Origin: an uncultured Methylotenera sp.
Lineage (GTDB): Bacteria; Pseudomonadota; Gammaproteobacteria; Burkholderiales; Methylophilaceae
DNA: 55,464 nt
Direction: 5' to 3'
Assembly: GCF_946479685.1 (NCBI RefSeq)
Contig: NZ_CAMLGS010000013.1
Coordinates: forward strand, 1-55,464
Shown here: piece after piece, positions 29,129 through 36,318 of the stretch
Layout: every line of letters starts with the position of its first letter
Position numbering within the stretch: the first letter of the stretch is position 1
Notes under the pieces: model-generated
The model's database searches: none
What the model saw: only the letters and a program-made list of their open reading frames with translations
Told to the model about the DNA's origin: nothing
Made by a program: the position numbers and the translations under genes

Positions 29129-29656
29129 TTACTCGTTTCCAGTGATTGCTGAATTGCTACGAATCCATGCAATAACTTTTAATACTTCATCTGGTTTTAA
29201 ACCATCTGGTGGGTCAGCCTGCATTAAGCCAAAACCTTTTGCACCCATACCGCCGTTAGTACCATGCCAGATTGTTTCAAACATACCTTTGTTGGTCGCA
29301 TTTTTAGCATACTTGAAGTTAGGACCTTGCAAGCTTGGACCTACAGCACCTTCAGCACGACCACCATGACAGGCTACGCATGAATATAAACTAAATTTCT
29401 TTTTACCCGCTTGAATTTCAGCTTCAACGCCAATGTACGGGTTTTTACCTGTTGCAATAAACTCTTTTGCAGCTGGTGTATCAAATAGCTTAGCGTCGAT
29501 TTTCAACGCTGAACCATCTTGAGTTGTTACCAAATCAATCATCTTAATTTCTGCATCTGCAGAAGCACCGCCATCTGCACTTTTAGAGCCAGAACCTTGA
29601 CCACATGCAGCCAGCATTGAAATGAGCGCTACTAAAAATAAATGTTTATTCATCAT
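29129..29656 (-). CDS. XoxG-like cytochrome c with lipoprotein signal
   Basis: A 175-residue class I cytochrome c of the cytochrome c-L (MxaG/XoxG) type. The signal ends in ISMLAACGQ, a proper lipobox, so Cys18 is probably lipidated and the protein membrane-anchored on the periplasmic side. A Gly/Ser/Ala-rich tether (residues ~19-36) precedes the domain. Haem attaches at CVACH (Cys93, Cys96, His97). From KNPYIG to the C-terminal ITGNE it is close to a duplicate of the adjacent XoxG. In this setting it should carry electrons from methanol oxidation, possibly receiving them from soluble XoxG; that direction is inference. Confidence 0.9.
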   Translation of the reverse strand: MMNKHLFLVALISMLAACGQGSGSKSADGGASADAEIKMIDLVTTQDGSALKIDAKLFDTPAAKEFIATGKNPYIGVEAEIQAGKKKFSLYSCVACHGGRAEGAVGPSLQGPNFKYAKNATNKGMFETIWHGTNGGMGAKGFGLMQADPPDGLKPDEVLKVIAWIRSNSAITGNE

Positions 29657-29710
29657 TCACTCGTTTAATTATGAAAAGTTTAATAATAACGCATTTATAT
29701 CGTAATAAAA

Positions 29711-29732
29711 AACGGTCGCAATGGCGACCGTT
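29711..29732 (-). terminator. Terminator of xoxG
   Basis: A perfect 9-bp GC-rich stem (AACGGTCGC at 29711-29719, complement at 29724-29732), AATG tetraloop, and a T-run on the minus strand (complement of the A-run at 29707-29712). Confidence 0.92.
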
Positions 29733-29755
29733 CTTCTACAACATAAAGCAATTAA

Positions 29756-30256
29756 TTATTCGTTGCCAGTAATTTTGCTGTTGCTACGAATGAAAGCAAT
29801 TACTTTCAACAAATCATCTGGTTTCAAGCCTTCTGTTGGATCTTCAGGCATCATCAAACCTAAGCCTTTAGCACCCATACCGCCGTTGGTACCATGCCAA
29901 ATTGTTTCAAACATACCTTTGTTTGTTGCGTTTTTAGCATATCTGAATGTTGGGCCAGTCAGACCAGGAGCTACAGCACCCTCACCATGACCACCATGAC
30001 AGGCGTTACATGAGTACAGGTTAAATTTCTTTTTACCTGCTTTGATAGCATCTTCATTACCGATGTATGGGTTTTTACCAGTTGCTAAGAAGTCTTTTGT
30101 AGCTTGTGTATCAAACAACTCTTTTTTAATGTTTAAAGGTGCAGCATCTTGCGTTGCTACCAGGTTAATGTCTGCATATGCATTTACAGATACTAAACCT
30201 GTTAATGCCAACATAGAAACTAATAATGTTGACGCTAAAGTTTTATTGCCTAACAT
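29756..30256 (-). CDS. xoxG: Cytochrome c-L type electron acceptor of lanthanide methanol dehydrogenase
   Basis: A 166-residue periplasmic cytochrome c with a cleavable signal ending near VNAYA-D. Haem attaches at CNACH (Cys83, Cys86, His87). Family features of cytochrome c-L are KNPYIGNEDAIKAGKKKFNL, the loop FETIWHGTNGGMGAKG whose Met is a likely axial ligand region, and the DPTEGLKPDDLLKVIAFIRS C-terminus. XoxG is the direct electron acceptor of XoxF in studied methylotrophs. It is in the xoxF-xoxJ-xoxG order typical of these clusters. An AGGAG ribosome site lies seven bases before ATG 30256. Own terminator downstream, and a possible promoter in the 132-base gap after xoxJ. Confidence 0.93.
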   Translation of the reverse strand: MLGNKTLASTLLVSMLALTGLVSVNAYADINLVATQDAAPLNIKKELFDTQATKDFLATGKNPYIGNEDAIKAGKKKFNLYSCNACHGGHGEGAVAPGLTGPTFRYAKNATNKGMFETIWHGTNGGMGAKGLGLMMPEDPTEGLKPDDLLKVIAFIRSNSKITGNE

Positions 30257-30317
30257 GTTATCTCCTAATTTTAATTCACATAAAATGAGTTACGTCCTAA
30301 TCATGCTAAGCGCATTC

Positions 30318-30341
30318 TTCAACGTACGGTCATTCAACGTA
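30318..30341. repeat. Direct repeats in the xoxG upstream region
   Basis: TTCAACGTA occurs twice, at 30318-30326 and 30333-30341, spaced 15 bases start to start, between xoxJ and xoxG. A possible -10 (TATAAA, minus strand, near 30345-30352) is adjacent. Could be a regulator site; inference only. Confidence 0.4.
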
Positions 30342-30388
30342 GGTATTTATATATCGGTTGACTGAACAACGCAAAATAAGCGCACATT

Positions 30389-31306
30389 TTACTCTGTTTT
30401 TGGGATTGCGTCACCGCGAGTTTCTTTATTAATTTCTTTTCCTTTACGATAAACCTTCATGATGCTATCGCCTTCTACAATCGGCATGTGCGGGATACCG
30501 TAATCATCTAAAATCTTGTTGATTTTGTCTTGATTTCTGTCCAATGCACCTTGAATCAATTCTTGGCGCTCTTTGTCACCTTTACGTACACCAATTGAGA
30601 TATTCCAGTTGGTTTTACCTTTAGCATTCACCATCTCGTAATCAGGCACCATCACAACCTCTAATGGCTCTTTTGACTGTTTAGCGAAGTAGCCACCGAT
30701 TGGACCCCACATAATCGCCACATCAATTTCACCCTTGATCAGGTCATCAATTAAATAGCTTGGTGGTAAGTTAAGATCGCGCTGCATGCGGTATGGGCGT
30801 GCGTTTGGCATCAAACCGTAATCATTCAGCGCAATGGTTGCAGGACTTTGACCCACGATACCAATAGTTGCTTTCTTAAGGTCTGGGCTATCCCAGTTCG
30901 TGATTTTCATGCCACTGCTTTTTTTGTAGATAAATACATGGCCTGAACGGTAATAAGGTTTTGTTGTTCTTAATGCGTCGTAATCTGAAGTGGTACCCAT
31001 AATCACATCACATTTTTTCGCGCTTAAAGTGTTTCTAATGAAACCCATGCGGTCATACCAAAATGTGAACGCAAGTTTCTTATTTAAATCTTTCGCCAAT
31101 ACTTCAGCAATTTTATTTTCAAACCCTTCTAGATTCTTATTTGAATAAGGTAAGTTATCTTGGTCTGCACAGACTCTAAATTCTGTACCATCATCTACAC
31201 GCTGCACTTCACCAGCTCTGCCTGAAGAATAGACATCTTCAGCTTGCACACTGCCTATTGCAAGAAAACCCATAAAAAGACCAAGCAATTGCATTCTTTT
31301 AAACAT
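30389..31306 (-). CDS. xoxJ: XoxJ periplasmic binding-protein-like methanol oxidation protein
   Basis: A 305-residue exported protein with a signal ending SVQAED. It belongs to the quinoprotein-dehydrogenase-associated group of solute-binding-like proteins (MxaJ/XoxJ): GTEFRVCADQDNLPYSNKNL near the N-terminus, then MGFIRNTLSAKKCDVIMGTT and IDVAIMWGPIGGYFAKQ. XoxJ is reported to help activate XoxF in the periplasm; its exact action is not settled. It lies between xoxF and xoxG. Start ATG 31306 has an AAGGAA ribosome site. A 353-base gap and a strong terminator separate it from xoxF, so it likely has its own promoter. Confidence 0.94.
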   Translation of the reverse strand: MFKRMQLLGLFMGFLAIGSVQAEDVYSSGRAGEVQRVDDGTEFRVCADQDNLPYSNKNLEGFENKIAEVLAKDLNKKLAFTFWYDRMGFIRNTLSAKKCDVIMGTTSDYDALRTTKPYYRSGHVFIYKKSSGMKITNWDSPDLKKATIGIVGQSPATIALNDYGLMPNARPYRMQRDLNLPPSYLIDDLIKGEIDVAIMWGPIGGYFAKQSKEPLEVVMVPDYEMVNAKGKTNWNISIGVRKGDKERQELIQGALDRNQDKINKILDDYGIPHMPIVEGDSIMKVYRKGKEINKETRGDAIPKTE

Positions 31307-31659
31307 TTTTATTCCTTATCATAAAAATGCGGCTCTTACTTCACCGCGCTAAGTAATAGAGTAGTTACCCAATTAAAAGTTCTACCTATTAAGACCTTCA
31401 AAACTGACATACGACTATACAGGATAGCCTACGCATGAAACAGCAGATTTTCATGAATCTGGCTTAAATATTGGCTATTTTTCAAATCGCTTACATCGAA
31501 TAAATAAAGCTGCAAATATAGCGAATCTTCATTATTCAAATAGCGTTACGCATCGCGTAGCGCATAAAAAAACACCCCGACGAATCGGGGTGTTTTTAGT
31601 TACTACTTGATACTAGCTTACGATATTAGCTAATAATTTTATTGTTTTTCAACAATCAA
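31307..31659. other. xoxF-xoxJ intergenic region (353 bp)
   Basis: It holds the xoxF terminator (31568-31597), a small imperfect inverted repeat (GCGTTACGC/GCGTAGCGC around 31543-31563), and the AT-rich upstream region of xoxJ. No open frame with a ribosome site was seen on either strand. Confidence 0.7.
31568..31597 (-). terminator. Rho-independent terminator of xoxF
   Basis: A perfect 13-bp stem (AAAAACACCCCGA at 31568-31580, complement at 31585-31597), CGAA tetraloop and flanking A/T runs usable on both strands. Confidence 0.95.
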
Positions 31660-33531
31660 TTATAGGCTGAATACGTTCAATGCACCGCCGCCAGGAGCAG
31701 CGTTGTATTTAACTAGTTCAGCATAACCACCAGCAGCACCTAAAGCGTCTGTTGGAGTAGTCATACCAAGGTTCATCGCAACACCAGCCCAGCCACCAAT
31801 ACCTGATAGCACGCCAACGTATTGTTTACCTTTGTTACCGTATGTGAATGCGTTACCAATCACGCCAGAACCAACTTGGAATTTCCATAGTTCTTTACCT
31901 GATTTAGCATCAACAGCTTTGAACCAACGATCCAATGTACCGTAGAACACTAGGTCAGTAGCTGTAGATAAAGCGCCACCCCATGAAGAGAATTTCTCTT
32001 TGTTGTACCATACTTTTTTGTTGGTCATTGGGTCATAAGCACCGAAGCCACCCATAACACCGTCTGGACCTGGGAACATTGTTAATGTTGCACCAACCCA
32101 TGGTTGACCAGCAACGTATTTAGACTCTACTGGCTCGTATGTCATACATACGTGGTTCAATGGAGAATATACTAAGCCAGTTTTTGGTGAGTATGAAGCT
32201 GGTTGTTGGTCTTTAGTACCTAAAGCAGCTGGACATACGCCTTTAGCGTTGTAGTCTTGGTGAGTAGAAGCTGATGCCAATTTGTTTGGAACACCAGTTT
32301 TCATGTCAACATCAGTTGCCCAGTTTACGAATGGGTGAACTTTTTGAGCAGCTTGTAATTTACCGTTGTGTGCATTCCATGTGTAAGCGAAGCCGTTACG
32401 GTCATGGTGCCAAGCGTATGTTTTGCCACCTTTGTCGAACAAGATTACTTCGTTGATACCGTCGTAGTCCCACTCGTCATGTGGAGTCATTTGCATACCC
32501 CATTTTGCAACGCCAGTGTCTAAGTCACGTGCGAATACAGTCATAGACCATTTGTTGTCACCTGGACGTACGTCTGGGTTCCAAACTGATGGGTTACCTG
32601 TACCGTAGTAAACTAAGTTTGTACGTGCATCATATGGCCACCAGCCCCATACAGAGCCACCACCATGTTGCCAACCATCTTTAACTGCTTGTGGTTTCAA
32701 CCATGTACGTGTACCTAGGTCTTTTTCGCCAAATTTGATTTGGTCGTTAGGTAGTTTTTTGAAAGAACCGCCTTCTTTGTTACCGCCGTTTACGTCTTGG
32801 TAAACTGACAATGCGCTGTACTCAGGAGTTTCTTTGTTGAAATCTGCACCGATCAACACTTCAGAGTCTGGACCTGTTGAGTATGCTTTCCATGCTAAAG
32901 AACCATCTTTAGCGTTGTATGCTGCGATAAAGCAACGCACGCCGAACTCAGCACCTGAACAACCTGTCAATACTTTGTCTTTGATTACGTGTGGAGCGTT
33001 AGTGTTAGTAGCGCCAACTTTTGGATCGTTTACCAATGTTGACCATACTTTAGCACCAGTTTTAGCGTCTAAAGCTACTAAGTTACCATCGTTTTGTTGT
33101 AGGTAGATTTTACCGTCGCCGAAGCCAAGACCACGTGAAACGTTGTCACAGCACAATACAGCTTGTACTGATGGGTCTTGTTTAGGGAAGTATGACCAAA
33201 CGATTTTTTGATTGTTGTCTAGGTCTAATGCGTATACGTTGTTTGGGAATGCTGTATGTACATACATCATGTTACCAACAACGATTGGTGAACCTTCGTG
33301 ACCACGGTTTACACCAGTAGCGAATGTCCATGCTGCTTTAAGATTTTTAACGTTGCCTTTGTTCACTTGTGACAAAGCGCTGTAGCCGTTGTTGTTGTGC
33401 TGACCACGTGGGTGAGCCCAGTTGTTCGCGTCTTTCATTGCCGCTTCTTGATCAGCAGCTGCTGATGCGATCAAAGGCATCGCCATACCTGCTACCAAGC
33501 CAAGTGCTAACTTGATTTTGTTGATTTGCAT
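31660..33531 (-). CDS. xoxF: Lanthanide-dependent PQQ methanol dehydrogenase
   Basis: A periplasmic quinoprotein that oxidises methanol (and often formaldehyde) and passes electrons to XoxG. I start at ATG 33531, six bases after a GGAG ribosome site, giving 623 residues with signal MQINKIKLALGLVAGMAMPL ending near ASA. Eight-bladed propeller motifs recur. Adjacent Cys127-Cys128 (AVLCCDN) form the vicinal disulfide near PQQ. The active-site stretch HDEWDYDGINE contains catalytic Asp355 and an extra Asp357, the residue that marks lanthanide-dependent XoxF and is Ala in calcium enzymes. It has its own promoter, a structured leader and a strong terminator, as expected for a very highly expressed gene. 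The XoxF clade cannot be decided without a tree. Confidence 0.98.
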   Translation of the reverse strand: MQINKIKLALGLVAGMAMPLIASAAADQEAAMKDANNWAHPRGQHNNNGYSALSQVNKGNVKNLKAAWTFATGVNRGHEGSPIVVGNMMYVHTAFPNNVYALDLDNNQKIVWSYFPKQDPSVQAVLCCDNVSRGLGFGDGKIYLQQNDGNLVALDAKTGAKVWSTLVNDPKVGATNTNAPHVIKDKVLTGCSGAEFGVRCFIAAYNAKDGSLAWKAYSTGPDSEVLIGADFNKETPEYSALSVYQDVNGGNKEGGSFKKLPNDQIKFGEKDLGTRTWLKPQAVKDGWQHGGGSVWGWWPYDARTNLVYYGTGNPSVWNPDVRPGDNKWSMTVFARDLDTGVAKWGMQMTPHDEWDYDGINEVILFDKGGKTYAWHHDRNGFAYTWNAHNGKLQAAQKVHPFVNWATDVDMKTGVPNKLASASTHQDYNAKGVCPAALGTKDQQPASYSPKTGLVYSPLNHVCMTYEPVESKYVAGQPWVGATLTMFPGPDGVMGGFGAYDPMTNKKVWYNKEKFSSWGGALSTATDLVFYGTLDRWFKAVDAKSGKELWKFQVGSGVIGNAFTYGNKGKQYVGVLSGIGGWAGVAMNLGMTTPTDALGAAGGYAELVKYNAAPGGGALNVFSL

Positions 33532-33566
33532 ATTAATCTCCAAAGTTAAACTACTAAGGTTTAAAT

Positions 33567-33640
33567 AAATAGATTCATAATTAGGGCCAATAAATTTTTG
33601 ATGTTCCTCAAAATTTTTACTAGCTTTTATGAATCTATTT
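33567..33640 (-). promoter_or_regulatory. Structured 5' leader of xoxF
   Basis: Within the predicted ~130-base leader, a perfect 14-bp inverted repeat (AAATAGATTCATAA at 33567-33580, complement at 33627-33640) encloses a second hairpin (arms 33592-33601 and 33608-33616, one bulge) with the minus-strand loop GGAACA. It ends 36 bases before the start codon. It may stabilise or regulate the xoxF message; not a riboswitch class I recognise. Confidence 0.6.
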
Positions 33641-33667
33641 GTAGCACACTAAATGTGCTTGAACAGA

Positions 33668-33696
33668 ACTATAAACCAGTGAATCATGAATTGCAA
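33668..33696 (-). promoter_or_regulatory. Putative sigma70 promoter of xoxF
   Basis: On the minus strand, TTGCAA (33696-33691; four of six to consensus) is followed after 17 bases by TATAGT (33673-33668; five of six). Transcription would start near 33661, giving a leader of about 130 bases. Confidence 0.6.
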
Positions 33697-33703
33697 TACA
33701 TTG

Positions 33704-33725
33704 TTTACAATTTATTTACAATTAA
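33704..33725. promoter_or_regulatory. Tandem direct repeats upstream of the xoxF promoter
   Basis: TTTACAATTTA (33704-33714) is followed directly by TTTACAATTAA (33715-33725). They lie just upstream of the predicted xoxF -35, the usual place for an activator, and one helical turn apart. Activator binding is inference. Apart from these and a few short dyads, 33532-33832 holds no gene. Confidence 0.45.
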
Positions 33726-33832
33726 CTTAACATATTGACAATCAGCGTTTACAACAACGCAAGGGCAGCAAATTCGCGCACTCATACCACATAAAATATC
33801 ATTTAAAATCAATTAGAAAGAGAAATTCCCGC

Positions 33833-34789
33833 ATGCAATCCAATTTTTACAAGTTGTATCCAGAGCTTGATACATTTAAAGAATCCATGATTAAAGTGGA
33901 TGACTTGCATGAGATATATTATGAGGTTTGCGGCAACCCCGAAGGAACTCCCGTGGTGTTCTTGCATGGCGGCCCAGGTAGCGGATGCAACCCGGCACAG
34001 CGACGCTTTTTTGACCCCAAACACTACCGCATCATCCTACTTGATCAACGCGGCTGCGGACGCAGCAAACCTTTAGGCGAGACCTCCAACAACACCATTG
34101 ATGATTTAGTACATGATATAGATTTGATTCGCGCCCACTTGGGCATCGACAGGTGGCTGGTATTTGGTGGCTCATGGGGCAGCACACTAGGTATTGCCTA
34201 CGCTTTAAAACACACGCAGCATGTCACCGGCCTGATTTTGCGCGGCATCTTCTTAAGCCGCAGCAGTGAGTTGGATTGGTTTTTAAACGACGTGAAGGCG
34301 TTTTACCCTGAACCTTGGGAGGTGTTATGCAATTACCTGCCTACGGATGCAAAAGCGAGCCCAATTAACGCCTATCAAAAGCTCATTTTTTCCGACGACA
34401 CCGCCATCAGCATTCCAGCGGCAATTCAATGGAACCAGTTTGAGAGCAGCATCATGACATTGCTACCTAGGCCAGCCAGTGAGCAGGAGATAGATGGTGC
34501 GGTAGAGTTAGCGCGTGCCAGAGTGCAAATACACTATATACAGCAACAATGTTTTGTTGGTCAGCGCGATTTGCTAACTGAAGCAAAAGAAAAACTAGCA
34601 AAGGTACCTACCATTATCGTGCAGGGACGTTACGATATGGTGTGTCCGCCGATTACAGCCTGGGAACTAAAACGCGCCATGCCACATGCTGAGTTGCATT
34701 TTGTAGATGATGCAGGGCACTCCGCTATGGAAGCAGGCACCACCTCTGCCCTGATTGCAGCGACTGAGCAATTTAAACATTTAGTTTAA
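33833..34789 (+). CDS. pip: Proline iminopeptidase
   Basis: An alpha/beta-hydrolase that removes N-terminal proline from peptides in the cytoplasm. Motifs are the oxyanion loop VFLHGGPGSGCNP, DQRGCGRSKP, and the nucleophile elbow GGSWGSTLGIAYA with the catalytic Ser; the Asp and His are in VQGRYDMVCPP and DDAGHSAME. The 318-residue length is typical. It is divergent from xoxF and separated from it by the xoxF control region. No functional link to methanol oxidation is apparent. Confidence 0.96.
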   Translation: MQSNFYKLYPELDTFKESMIKVDDLHEIYYEVCGNPEGTPVVFLHGGPGSGCNPAQRRFFDPKHYRIILLDQRGCGRSKPLGETSNNTIDDLVHDIDLIRAHLGIDRWLVFGGSWGSTLGIAYALKHTQHVTGLILRGIFLSRSSELDWFLNDVKAFYPEPWEVLCNYLPTDAKASPINAYQKLIFSDDTAISIPAAIQWNQFESSIMTLLPRPASEQEIDGAVELARARVQIHYIQQQCFVGQRDLLTEAKEKLAKVPTIIVQGRYDMVCPPITAWELKRAMPHAELHFVDDAGHSAMEAGTTSALIAATEQFKHLV

Positions 34790-34831
34790 ACATGTAGCGA
34801 TATCAAGCATGTAACAATATAAGAAGGTATA

Positions 34832-36265
34832 GTGCTAGCGTCCTCACAGGATATTTGGCTTATACTTTCTTATTATCAGTACGCCTGCTTACTGCAACAC
34901 AAGGTCCGCCCATGGAAATTTAAGCGTCATCTCTATCAAGAGCTGACTCAATACAGCATGAAGAAGATCACTTTTAGCCCAAAACCCAATTTAGCGATAC
35001 GCGACAACTTACGTAAAGCGATTAATATGCCTGGTGAGGTTTACGCCAACCAGCGCTATAACACGCCGCTATTTGTGTTTCATGAGATGTTTAAGGCGTT
35101 CCAACGCCACAACGCACTGGGCTTATCGGCATCCTTATCTTTTTATGCAATGTTTGCATTGATTCCTTTAGTGTTGCTGATGTTCTTTCTATTGAGCCAA
35201 CTTATCTTCAGCTCAGATTACGCCATTGTTAAGCTGGCGATTATTACCAGCAATTTGGTGCCGCAATTCAGCAACGCCATCATGACCGAAGTTTACAGCA
35301 CGGCAAAACATCAAGTGGCATGGGGTGCACTCGGTCTGTTTGTGCTGCTATGGACTGTTACCCCACTTGCCAGCGCAATGCGTGCCGCGTTCTACAGCAT
35401 TGCCAGCCTGGTAGAGGCACCATCGTTTGTGAAAAGAAAGATTAAAGACATTTTTGCCATTATCGGCATGCTGTTGCTCTTCTTTTTGTTTACCTTTGCC
35501 GGTTTGATGCTAGAGAAAGTGATTATATTTGTCGGCGCCAGCAACCGCTTTATACATAACGAAGTGTTCACCACGTTAACCTCCTTAGGCCTAACCACAC
35601 TACTGATCAGTGCGTTTTACTTTGTGTTCTTTCCAGCACGTTTATATATCAAGCATATTCTAATCGGCTCTTTATTCACTGCCGTACTGTGGCTACTGAT
35701 GCGCCCGGCCTTTACTTTGTTTTTATCGATGAACGAATCATACAGCTCTATTTTTGGCAGCATGAAAAACCTGTTCATTTCCATCACCTGGCTGTATGTA
35801 AACTTTGCCGTATTTTTACTGGGCACAGAGCTCATTGCCACCTTAAGAAAAAAAGATGTGCTGCTGCTAAAAGGCTTATTTGATGAATCACTAGAACACC
35901 ACATCACCACCCAATCGCACTACGTAAAGAAGCTGATGCAGCGCTATGGCAGGGTTTATGGGCAGAATGACACGATCTTTCAACATGGCGAAGCCACTGA
36001 CCGCCTGTACTATTTAGTTTCAGGCGTAGTGCACATCATTAAGTATGGAAAAGTGTTACGCACTGTACATGCAGGTGAGTACTTTGGTGAAATCGCCATG
36101 CTGTCTAACACACCGACCATTGCCGAGGCAAAGGCCGCCTCAAACCAGGTAGAAATCATTACAATGAGCACGGATAATATTGAAACATTGCTGCTGGACG
36201 AACCTAGAGTCGCCATGAAGTTTTTACGCAGACTGGCAATCCGCCTACAGCAACAGGATGAATGA
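34832..36265 (+). CDS. YihY/BrkB-family membrane protein fused to a cyclic-nucleotide-binding domain
   Basis: Residues ~90-350 form a YihY/BrkB (formerly 'ribonuclease BN-like') membrane domain with about six transmembrane segments, starting at HNALGLSASLSFYAMFALIP. Residues ~375-477 are a cyclic-nucleotide-binding domain: FQHGEATDRLYYLVSGVVHI, then HAGEYFGEIAMLSNTPTIAEAKA, the phosphate-binding cassette with Gly, Glu and a later Ala where cAMP binders have Arg. YihY function is unproven; the extra domain suggests ligand-controlled activity. Start is uncertain: GTG 34832 has an AGAAGG site, but ATG 34958 (MKKITFSP) gives a protein starting closer to the conserved part, and a TATACT -10-like site lies between. 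Confidence 0.85.
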   Translation: MLASSQDIWLILSYYQYACLLQHKVRPWKFKRHLYQELTQYSMKKITFSPKPNLAIRDNLRKAINMPGEVYANQRYNTPLFVFHEMFKAFQRHNALGLSASLSFYAMFALIPLVLLMFFLLSQLIFSSDYAIVKLAIITSNLVPQFSNAIMTEVYSTAKHQVAWGALGLFVLLWTVTPLASAMRAAFYSIASLVEAPSFVKRKIKDIFAIIGMLLLFFLFTFAGLMLEKVIIFVGASNRFIHNEVFTTLTSLGLTTLLISAFYFVFFPARLYIKHILIGSLFTAVLWLLMRPAFTLFLSMNESYSSIFGSMKNLFISITWLYVNFAVFLLGTELIATLRKKDVLLLKGLFDESLEHHITTQSHYVKKLMQRYGRVYGQNDTIFQHGEATDRLYYLVSGVVHIIKYGKVLRTVHAGEYFGEIAMLSNTPTIAEAKAASNQVEIITMSTDNIETLLLDEPRVAMKFLRRLAIRLQQQDE

Positions 36266-36318
36266 CGCCTCACCAATAAAGCACTATGCAATACAGAATT
36301 TGATACAGATTAGGACAA

